Assembly: GCA_937864195.1 (NCBI GenBank)
Contig: CALMJG010000174.1
Span: 1-57,574, forward strand
Source: an uncultured Novosphingobium sp.
Lineage (GTDB): Bacteria; Pseudomonadota; Alphaproteobacteria; Sphingomonadales; Sphingomonadaceae
Length of the DNA: 57,574 nucleotides
Direction: 5' to 3'
Within the stretch, counting starts at the first letter, position 1; the number at the start of each line of letters is the position of its first letter. Below the pieces are notes generated by a model. That model saw only the letters and a list, made by a program, of their open reading frames with translations, did no database searches and was not told where the DNA came from. A program made the translations under genes and the position numbers. Shown here in pieces: positions 32,926-39,438 of this stretch.

Positions 32926-33692
32926 GAACCCTGGTCACCCTTGCCGCGCTGGCCCTGCCGCTCTCCGCCCAGGCCGCCGAGACCGGCGATCTGGTGCGCT
33001 TCGTTTCCTGCCCGGTCTACCGCGACGCGGATTCGGGCAAGAAGTCCGGCTGCTGGCTGGCGACCGATCCCGGCAGCGGCCAGCGCTGGGACGTCAGCCA
33101 GTCGCCCTACAAGCCCAACTGGGATTTCGCCGTGCTGGTGGAAGGGCGCGTTTCCGCCGCCAGCGCCGATCCCTGCGGCGCGCCGGTGCTGGAACCGGTG
33201 CGGACTTCGATCCTGCCCGATCCCTGCACCCGGCACATGCTCCCGGCCGAGGGCTACAAGGGCCGCAAGTTCGTGCTGCCGCCGCGCAATATCCAGCCGC
33301 TCTCGGTCGCGCGCGACACGCCGCCGGGGCCTTATGCGGAGCGGGTGTTCACCACCTACTTCGAGTTCGACCGCGATTTCCTGGTCTACCAGTACGATGA
33401 CTATATCATCGACAAGGCCGTGACGTGGGTCAGAGCGGCCAAGCCGAAGAAGCTGGTGGTCACCGGCTTTGCGGCGACCGAACCGGAAACCGTCTCGGGC
33501 CAGATGCTGGCCGAGCGCCCGGAAGTTGCGCGCGAACGCGCCGAATCCATCGCCCTGACGCTGCGGCGGCTGCTGCCGGAACTACCGGTGGAAACAAAGT
33601 GGGAGTTGGCCGCGAAGCCGACCGACGATCCCGACGCCGACACCATCCCCGGCCAGTCGCAGCGCCGCGCGGAAATCCGCGCCATCTTCTAG
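32922..33692 (+). CDS. Exported protein with OmpA-like C-terminal domain
   Basis: 256 residues, starting with GTG at 32922 that overlaps the cytochrome stop. A signal peptide (LVTLAALALPLSAQA) is followed by a cysteine-containing domain (FVSCPVYRDADSG, KKSGCWLATDP, DPCGAPV, PDPCTRHML) that may hold disulfides. The C-terminal ~110 residues have an OmpA-like pattern: FEFDRDFLVYQ, a KKLVVTGFAATEPET strand-loop and SQRRAEIRAIF. OmpA-like domains bind peptidoglycan, so the protein may anchor the receptor/cytochrome system to the wall. The N-terminal part is not a family I recognise. Confidence 0.72.
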   Translation: MRTLVTLAALALPLSAQAAETGDLVRFVSCPVYRDADSGKKSGCWLATDPGSGQRWDVSQSPYKPNWDFAVLVEGRVSAASADPCGAPVLEPVRTSILPDPCTRHMLPAEGYKGRKFVLPPRNIQPLSVARDTPPGPYAERVFTTYFEFDRDFLVYQYDDYIIDKAVTWVRAAKPKKLVVTGFAATEPETVSGQMLAERPEVARERAESIALTLRRLLPELPVETKWELAAKPTDDPDADTIPGQSQRRAEIRAIF

Positions 33693-33716
33693 CGCCTGTA
33701 TAATCATCCGTACCCA

Positions 33717-33784
33717 TCCGTTCGTGTCGAGCTTGTCGAGACACGCTTGCGCCAACGTGTCTCGACAAGCTCGACACGAACGGA
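33717..33784. repeat. REP-like palindrome, type B, copy 1
   Basis: Perfect inverted repeat with ~29-bp arms and a 10-bp loop. The left arm starts TCCGTTCGTGTCGAGC and the right arm ends GCTCGACACGAACGGA. It lies between convergent genes. A second copy with variant inner arms is at 46661-46730. It could also stall transcription from both sides. Confidence 0.75.
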
Positions 33785-33802
33785 GTTTGGCTCTGGGGTG
33801 CG

Positions 33803-35173
33803 TCAGGCGAACAGCGCGCCGACGTCTTCGCAGGTTTCGAGGTTGAGCATCGCTTCGGCCATTTGCCGCGCCTCCACCTCGGATATGCCCCGCGCGGCGC
33901 GGGTGGCGCAGGAGACGAATTTCTCCACCAGCGCTGCCTCTGAAAGAGGCCGCGCAGGGCAGCCCAGAGCGTTGTCGACCTCGGCCGAGTGAACTCCGCC
34001 GTCCGCCAGCACGATCCGCATCAGCCCGCCGGAACCGGCCTGCCAGCCCTCGCCGCCGCGCTGGATGGGCACGACTTTCGCCGCCAGCGCCAGCACCTGC
34101 GGATCGGCCAGCGACGCCGCGTCGAAATCATCCAGCCCCACCCGACCGCGTGACAGGGCCAGCGCGGCGGTGAAGGGGATCGAGAACTTGGCGTCGATCG
34201 CAACTTTCGGCGCGGCCTTGCGCGCCAGCGGTTCCAGCAGCATCGCCTGGATCGCGTCGTGCTCCACCTCGATCCGCACGATCCGCGCCGGATCGATGAC
34301 GTGGCGCGCCCGCAGATCGAGCGCCAGTTCGATGAAGGGGTGCGTGCCCCGGCAGCTCGGCCAGGGCTTGAAAGTCAGGTGCTCGATCCAGAAATGCTCG
34401 CCCAGGCGCTCGGTCAGGTCGTAGGCATCGAACTCACCCCCGGCGTAGAGCGAGTAGAAGCCCGCCCGGCCTTCCAGCGGGGTTTCGAACCCGGCCACGC
34501 CCTCGCGCGCCAGCAGCGCCGATTGGACGGCAGCCTGGGCGGGAAACGCCTCGCGCACCGCGCGAAGGACGGTGCCGGCGCTGTACTTGATCTCACCCGG
34601 CATCACCGCCTGGCACAGCGTCATGGACAGGGCATCGCGGACCTGCGCGGCGTCCAGCCCCAGCAGGCTCGCCGCGCCTGCCGTCGCCCCATAGGCGGCG
34701 AGCATCGGCGGCGGATACCAGTTGCCCGCCTCCATGGGCCGGCGCAGCGCCAGCCCCATCCGGCAGGACAGGTCGCCCCCCACCGCCAGCGCGGTCAGGA
34801 AGCGCCGCCCGTCAACCGGTCCCGCACCCTGCGCCAGCGCGATCAGCGCGGGGACCAGGCTGGCGTTGGGATGGCCGGGGGCCTTGTCGAAGGCGTCCTC
34901 ATAATCGAGCGCATGGGCCAGCGCGCCATTGGCCAGCGCGGCCAGCGGCAGGCTCGCGCGCTGGTTGGTCCCGGCAATCGTGCACGGCCCCGCGCCCATC
35001 GCGGCAGCCATGCGCACGAAGGGGCGGACCTCCTCGGCAAGGCCGCTCGCCCCCAGCATCACCCCTGCTGCATCGAGCAGCACGAGCTTGGCGGCATCCG
35101 CCGCCGATGCGGGCAACGACGCCCAATCGAGCGCGGCGACATGGGCCGCGATCCGGTCGGACGGGCCGGTCAC
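33803..35173 (-). CDS. MmgE/PrpD family protein
   Basis: 456-residue protein of the 2-methylcitrate dehydratase/cis-aconitate decarboxylase-like family. It has LDAAGVMLGASG near the N-terminus, LANGALAHALDYEDAF with the conserved His-Asp-Asp cluster, and GHPNASLVPA. KPWPSCRGTHPFIE, a conserved block with a basic pocket, follows. The family includes dehydratases and decarboxylases of tricarboxylates, but catabolic clusters contain members with unknown substrates. The 4-bp overlap with the DUF3237 gene, which itself overlaps the aldehyde dehydrogenase gene, shows a three-gene unit. A methylcitrate cycle role is unlikely because prpB and prpC are absent. Confidence 0.84.
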   Translation of the reverse strand: MTGPSDRIAAHVAALDWASLPASAADAAKLVLLDAAGVMLGASGLAEEVRPFVRMAAAMGAGPCTIAGTNQRASLPLAALANGALAHALDYEDAFDKAPGHPNASLVPALIALAQGAGPVDGRRFLTALAVGGDLSCRMGLALRRPMEAGNWYPPPMLAAYGATAGAASLLGLDAAQVRDALSMTLCQAVMPGEIKYSAGTVLRAVREAFPAQAAVQSALLAREGVAGFETPLEGRAGFYSLYAGGEFDAYDLTERLGEHFWIEHLTFKPWPSCRGTHPFIELALDLRARHVIDPARIVRIEVEHDAIQAMLLEPLARKAAPKVAIDAKFSIPFTAALALSRGRVGLDDFDAASLADPQVLALAAKVVPIQRGGEGWQAGSGGLMRIVLADGGVHSAEVDNALGCPARPLSEAALVEKFVSCATRAARGISEVEARQMAEAMLNLETCEDVGALFA

Positions 35174-35700
35174 TTGACCACGTAAAAGTCGATCAGCACC
35201 CGGTCGGGCTGCCTGATCCCGCGCGCGACGAAGGCATTGCGGCGCAGCCAGTCGTGCGCGCCCGCCTGAACGGTAAAGCGCGGTGTGGTGCGGAAGTAGT
35301 AGGCCGATGGATCGACCTCCTCGCCCTTCGCCAGCCGCTCGATCACCGCCGGTTCGGCCACCCGCACGCCGGGGTTGGTGACTTCGATCACAGTGCCGTC
35401 AGCGGCTTTGAGGAAATAGCGGGCCTCGACCCGGGTCAGGCCGTTCGGCTCGATCACCTGCCAGTCCCCGCCGCCGGCGAGCACTTCACCGGACAGGCGC
35501 GGCCCTTCGACCTTGCCGCCGGTAATGGCGATGAACCGCTTGCGTCCGCCGTCCGCCTCGCCCTGCTCGACCGGCTGGGCGACCAGCACCGTGGCGGTAA
35601 ATGCATATTCGAGACCCGGTGCGGGCGCGGCGGGCTGGGCCTGCGCCCCGCCAGCGGCGGCCAGCAGGGCGAGCGGAGCGGACTTGCGCAGCATCCTCAT
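35170..35700 (-). CDS. Exported DUF3237 family protein
   Basis: 176 residues. The start is ATG at 35700 (TGATG overlap with the ALDH stop); another ATG at 35694 is possible. A signal peptide (SAPLALLAAAGGAQA) places it in the periplasm, unlike the paralogue at 22497-22910. DUF3237 blocks are FIAITGGKVEGPRLSGEVL, GGDWQVIEPNG and VEARYFLKAADGT. Its gene position between an aldehyde dehydrogenase and MmgE/PrpD ties it to catabolism. Function is unknown. A binding or isomerising role is speculation. Confidence 0.77.
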   Translation of the reverse strand: MRMLRKSAPLALLAAAGGAQAQPAAPAPGLEYAFTATVLVAQPVEQGEADGGRKRFIAITGGKVEGPRLSGEVLAGGGDWQVIEPNGLTRVEARYFLKAADGTVIEVTNPGVRVAEPAVIERLAKGEEVDPSAYYFRTTPRFTVQAGAHDWLRRNAFVARGIRQPDRVLIDFYVVK

Positions 35701-37097
35701 CAGATCGGGAAATGGCCGGGCTGGGTTTCGACCGTGATCCACCGCGTCTCGGTGAAGCTGTCGATGCCCTGCTTGCCGCCAAACCGGCCATAGCCCGATG
35801 CGCCAACCCCGCCGAACGGCATCTGCGCCTCGTCATGCACGGTCGGGCCGTTGACGTGGCAAATGCCGGACTGGATGCGCCGGGCAATGCCCAGGCCCTT
35901 GGCGATGTCACGCGTGAAGACCGCGGCGGAGAGGCCGTACTGGGTGTCGTTGGCCAGTTCCACCGCGTGGTCGGCATCGCGGGCGCGGATCATGGCGACC
36001 ACGGGACCGAAGCTCTCGTCGCGGTAGAGGTTCATCTCCGCCGTCACGCCGTCGACCACGGTCGCGGGCATGACCACGCTGGTCCCCTTGCCCCCGGCGA
36101 TCACCTGCGCGCCCTTGGCAACCGCGTCCTCGATCAGGCTGTTGACGTGAGCCACGGTCTTCTGGTCGACCACCGCGCCCAGCGGCGTATTGCCCTCGCG
36201 CGGGTCGCCCGCGGCCAGCGATCCGGCCTTGGCAGCGAACCGCTTCGCGAACTCGTCGGCCACGGCATCGACGACGATGATCCGCTCGGTCGACATGCAG
36301 ATCTGGCCCTGGTTCATGAAGGCGCCAAACGCTGCCGCCCTCACCGCCTCGTCAAGGTCGGCGTCCTCCAGCACGATCAGCGGAGCCTTGCCGCCCAGTT
36401 CGAGCAGGCAGGGCTTGAGCTGCTGCGCGGCGCGGGTGGCGATGATCCGGCCGACATGGGTGGAACCGGTGAAGTTGATCCGCTTCACCTCTGGCGCGTC
36501 GATCAGCGCGCCGACCACTTCGGCGGCATCTTCCGGCGCATTGGTGACGACATTGACCACGCCTTCGGGGAAGCCCGCCTCGGCAAAGGCCTCGATGATC
36601 AGGGCGTGGGTGCGCGGGCAGGTTTCGCTGGCCTTGAGGATCACCGCATTGCCGCAGGCGAGCGGCACGGCGATGGCGCGCACGCCCAGGATGATCGGCG
36701 CGTTCCAGGGCGCAATGCCGACGAGCACGCCGACCGGTTCCTTCAGCGCCATCGCCAGGCAGCCGGGCTTGTCGCTGGGGATCACTTCGCCCGCAATCTG
36801 GGTGGTCAGCGCGGCGGCTTCGCGCACGATGCCCGCAGCCAGGCCAAGGTTGAACATCGCCCAACCGGCGGTAGAGCCGGTTTCCGCCATCATCGCGGCG
36901 ACGAAATCGGCCTGCTTCGCCTCCAGCGCGGCGGCGGCCTTCATCAGCACGGCGCGGCGGGCATTCGGCCCCTGCGCGGCCCAGGCCGGGAACGCGGCGG
37001 CGGCGCGCGCGGTGATCGCGGGAATGTCAGCGGCCTTCATCGCCGTGGCGGAAGAGGCGACCTCGCCCGTGATCGGATTGGTGCGGGTGAATTCCAT
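35700..37097 (-). CDS. Aldehyde dehydrogenase, vanillin/salicylaldehyde dehydrogenase-like
   Basis: 465-residue NAD(P)-dependent aldehyde dehydrogenase starting MEFTRTNPITGEV (ATG at 37097, GGAGAG upstream). Key features are APWNAPIILGVRA, FTGSTHVGRIIA for the cofactor, ELGGKAPLIVLEDADL with the general-base Glu, and FMNQGQICMSTERIIV with the catalytic Cys. The GQICMSTERI block is typical of the salicylaldehyde/vanillin dehydrogenase group, including LigV of lignin-degrading sphingomonads. Oxidation of an aromatic aldehyde is therefore likely. It is coupled to DUF3237 and MmgE/PrpD. The gene symbol is not assigned because close paralogues differ in substrate. Confidence 0.85.
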   Translation of the reverse strand: MEFTRTNPITGEVASSATAMKAADIPAITARAAAAFPAWAAQGPNARRAVLMKAAAALEAKQADFVAAMMAETGSTAGWAMFNLGLAAGIVREAAALTTQIAGEVIPSDKPGCLAMALKEPVGVLVGIAPWNAPIILGVRAIAVPLACGNAVILKASETCPRTHALIIEAFAEAGFPEGVVNVVTNAPEDAAEVVGALIDAPEVKRINFTGSTHVGRIIATRAAQQLKPCLLELGGKAPLIVLEDADLDEAVRAAAFGAFMNQGQICMSTERIIVVDAVADEFAKRFAAKAGSLAAGDPREGNTPLGAVVDQKTVAHVNSLIEDAVAKGAQVIAGGKGTSVVMPATVVDGVTAEMNLYRDESFGPVVAMIRARDADHAVELANDTQYGLSAAVFTRDIAKGLGIARRIQSGICHVNGPTVHDEAQMPFGGVGASGYGRFGGKQGIDSFTETRWITVETQPGHFPI

Positions 37098-37119
37098 GAC
37101 GAGTCTCTCCGGCAATTTG

Positions 37120-37134
37120 GCTATCTAACATAGC
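37120..37134. promoter_or_regulatory. Inverted repeat upstream of the aldehyde dehydrogenase
   Basis: GCTATCTAACATAGC has 5-bp arms (GCTAT/ATAGC) around CTAAC. It lies 22 bp before the aldehyde dehydrogenase start in the 67-bp gap behind the DMT-type gene. It may be an operator or a fortuitous short repeat. Confidence 0.3.
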
Positions 37135-37164
37135 AATATGCCGGAGCGGTCCGGCTGGCAAGCC

Positions 37165-38187
37165 TCAATGCGGCTCCGGCGCCGCCCGCCGCGCGGCATG
37201 GCGCGGCGCAAGCGACAGCAGGACGATCGCGGCGATCAGGATCCCCGCGCCCACCAGTTCGGCGGGACGCGGCATGGCTTGCGCGAACATCCAGGCGAGC
37301 AGCACCGACCCGCCGATCCCGGCGACCAGACTGGCGGCGCGTTCCAGCGCGACGCAATAGGCGTTCTCGTGGGGATCAAGCAGGATGACGATTGCCACCA
37401 CCCCGATCATGGCGAGCGTCAGGCCGATCAGGAACAGCGGCCAGATCACCGCATCACTCCACACACCCGCGAAGCCGAAAGCGAGCTGCCCCGCCTGCCC
37501 GCCGATGCCCGAGGCGGAAACCGCCGCCAGCGCCGCGACCGACAGCGGCAGGGCGATCATCTTCTCCTCGACGAAGTAGCGCCGCACGCTGGCCGGATTG
37601 CCGTCCTTCGAAATCCGGTTCATCACCGCAAGGCGGATGAAGTAGCCCAGCGTGTAGAGCACCACGGTCAGGATCGCGAGCGGCGGCAGGTAGAGCCCGC
37701 CCCGGTCCGCGAGGGTGATGACCAGTGCCGCCATGACCATCGCCAGCGCAACCCACGACCACCAGCGCACCTTGCGCCCGAAGATCAGGTCGACGATCGG
37801 CGCGATGATCAGCACGTCGCCGCGCATGATCAGCTGGATGAAGGGGATCGAGACGCCTTCGAAGGTGAAGGACAGCGGCACCGTGAACAGCACCAGCGAC
37901 GTGCCGATGCCCGACAGGAAAGTCATCCAGGTCGGGCAAGGCACCCTGAAGCCTGCGATCTTTACCGCATTGGCATCGCGGTGCCAGCCCGACAGCCAGA
38001 TGAACAGGTAGGTCAGCACCCAATTGAAGATCAGCGTCGCGGGCAGCGTCTCCAACCCGGTCAGCGGTCTCCCCAGCCCTTCGTGCGGCACCTGCGTGAC
38101 ATAGCGCGTCAGCATCACGTTGGGCAGGTAAAGCAGCAGGTAGAGCCCGACCCAGCCTTCCAGCGGCAAAGTGCGCCGAGCGGTCAT
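37165..38187 (-). CDS. Multipass membrane protein, EamA/DMT-like
   Basis: 340 residues with about 10 hydrophobic helices, for example WVGLYLLLYLPNVML, VALAMVMAALVITLA, LIGLTLAMIGVVAIVILL and LVGAGILIAAIVLLSLA. The arrangement APIVDLIFGRKVRWWSWVAL resembles the end of the first EamA repeat in drug/metabolite transporters. Its start overlaps the CapA-like gene stop by 4 bp. It is probably a transporter, direction unknown; I do not recognise a closer family. The C-terminal tail is basic (RHAARRAAPEPH). Confidence 0.7.
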   Translation of the reverse strand: MTARRTLPLEGWVGLYLLLYLPNVMLTRYVTQVPHEGLGRPLTGLETLPATLIFNWVLTYLFIWLSGWHRDANAVKIAGFRVPCPTWMTFLSGIGTSLVLFTVPLSFTFEGVSIPFIQLIMRGDVLIIAPIVDLIFGRKVRWWSWVALAMVMAALVITLADRGGLYLPPLAILTVVLYTLGYFIRLAVMNRISKDGNPASVRRYFVEEKMIALPLSVAALAAVSASGIGGQAGQLAFGFAGVWSDAVIWPLFLIGLTLAMIGVVAIVILLDPHENAYCVALERAASLVAGIGGSVLLAWMFAQAMPRPAELVGAGILIAAIVLLSLAPRHAARRAAPEPH

Positions 38188-39302
38188 GCCGCGACCAGTT
38201 CGACCATGTCCGCGCCGATGCGATAGCGCGCGTTGAGCCCGGCTTCACGGGTCACGGCATCAAGGTAATCGACCACCTGCGCATGTTCGGCGCTGCCCGG
38301 AGCCACGATCTGCGGCACGGCATCGCGGCCGATGTAGAGCGGCAGGAACCCGGCGCGCAGCAGCCTGCCCTCGCCGATTTCCAGCCGCGCGATCATCGAC
38401 AGGCGGGCGGCGGCGGGGAAGTTGTAGAGCCCTTCGAAATCGGGTTCCCATTCCTCGGCCAGCACGCGGATCTCGTTCCAGCTTTTCGACTTGGCGTGGG
38501 CCTCGTCCATCCTGAGATCAGTGGCGAAGTTGCAGAGCGAGTGGAACACCGGCTTGCCCTCGATCAGTTCGCAGCCCTTGAGGATATGGGCATGGCCGCC
38601 CACGATCGCGTCGGCCCCGGCGGCAATCGCCGCGCGGGCCACATCGCGCTGGTAATCGGCGATTTCCGCGCGGACAAAATGGATGCCCCAATGCTGCGAG
38701 ACGACCACTACGTCGGTCTGCTCCCTGGCGGCGCGGATGTCCGCCTCCATCGCGGCGAGGTCCTCGCGGTGGGGAAAGGTGTGAATCCGCGCCGGGGTGC
38801 CGGGCTGGTCATGCTCGATCTGCTCGTAGACCGTGTGGGCGCGCATCGGCGCGCAGCCGGGACGGCGCTCGTCCGCCCAGTAGGAATGCGGCAGGATCGA
38901 GGAATAGGCGAGCACCGCCAGCCGGGTGCCATCCCCCAGCGTGCGGATCACCGGGCGGCGCGCCTCGGCAATGTTGGCGCCTGCGCCGACCACGGCGATG
39001 CCCGCCGCCTCAAGATGGGCGCGGGTTTCGAAGAAAGCCTCGCGCCCCCAGTCCATGCAGTGGTTGCCCGCCATCGAAATGACATCGAACCCGGCGCGGC
39101 CCAGCGCGGCGGCACCTTCCGGGCGGGCGAGCACGGCGTGGCGGGCCTGCGGCAGGCGGGTGCCGGTGCTGGCGAAGCTGGTTTCGAGCTGGCCAAAGGT
39201 CACGTCCGCCGCGCGGAGCACGTCACGGGTGGCGACGAAGCTTTCGTCGTAATCCTCGCGATCCATGGCGAGGTCGCCGGTGGCGAGCATGATGTGCGGC
39301 AC
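38184..39302 (-). CDS. CapA-family (PGA-cap) metallophosphatase-fold protein, second copy
   Basis: 372 residues from a GTG at 39302 with GGGGAG upstream; an ATG at 39290 is an alternative and the longer frame is not used. CapA blocks are IMLATGDLAMDRE, VTFGQLETSFAST, VISMAGNHCMDWG, VVSQHWGIHFV and GGHAHILKGCELIEGKPVF, holding the metal ligands. No signal peptide is seen, so it is probably cytosolic. It is coupled to a DMT-like membrane protein rather than to capsule genes. It is clearly paralogous to 9146-10270, but the two are diverged. The function in this catabolic setting is unknown. Confidence 0.8.
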   Translation of the reverse strand: MPHIMLATGDLAMDREDYDESFVATRDVLRAADVTFGQLETSFASTGTRLPQARHAVLARPEGAAALGRAGFDVISMAGNHCMDWGREAFFETRAHLEAAGIAVVGAGANIAEARRPVIRTLGDGTRLAVLAYSSILPHSYWADERRPGCAPMRAHTVYEQIEHDQPGTPARIHTFPHREDLAAMEADIRAAREQTDVVVVSQHWGIHFVRAEIADYQRDVARAAIAAGADAIVGGHAHILKGCELIEGKPVFHSLCNFATDLRMDEAHAKSKSWNEIRVLAEEWEPDFEGLYNFPAAARLSMIARLEIGEGRLLRAGFLPLYIGRDAVPQIVAPGSAEHAQVVDYLDAVTREAGLNARYRIGADMVELVAA

Positions 39303-39395
39303 GAATGTCTCCCCACCTGTGCAGCAGTCCGGCCCCGCGTGGTCCGGCAAGCGATAGCTAGCGGGCCCGCAATCCTGCAAGCCCTTTCATAGATG

Positions 39396-39437
39396 GCGGC
39401 CGCCCCTGCACCGGCGATCCGGCGCAGGGGCGGTCGC
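39396..39437 (-). terminator. GC-rich hairpin behind the TonB receptor
   Basis: Inverted repeat with 19-bp arms (39396-39414 and 39419-39437, core GCCCCTGC) and a 4-bp loop, ending one base before the receptor stop codon complement. On the minus strand no T-run follows, so it may stabilise the mRNA end rather than terminate. Confidence 0.45.
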
Positions 39438-39438
39438 G

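Noticed and set aside
33803..35173. Methylcitrate cycle PrpD
   Set aside because: No prpB, prpC or acn-type gene is nearby, and the gene is coupled to an aldehyde dehydrogenase and DUF3237.
38184..39302. Capsule polyglutamate synthesis protein
   Set aside because: There is no signal peptide, no membrane anchor and no CapB/C genes nearby; only the CapA fold is supported.
39346..39359. GGCAAGCGATAGCT as another LacI-type site before the second CapA-like gene
   Set aside because: Three of ten fixed bases mismatch TGnAAnCGnTTnCA, so it is too weak to list as a site.
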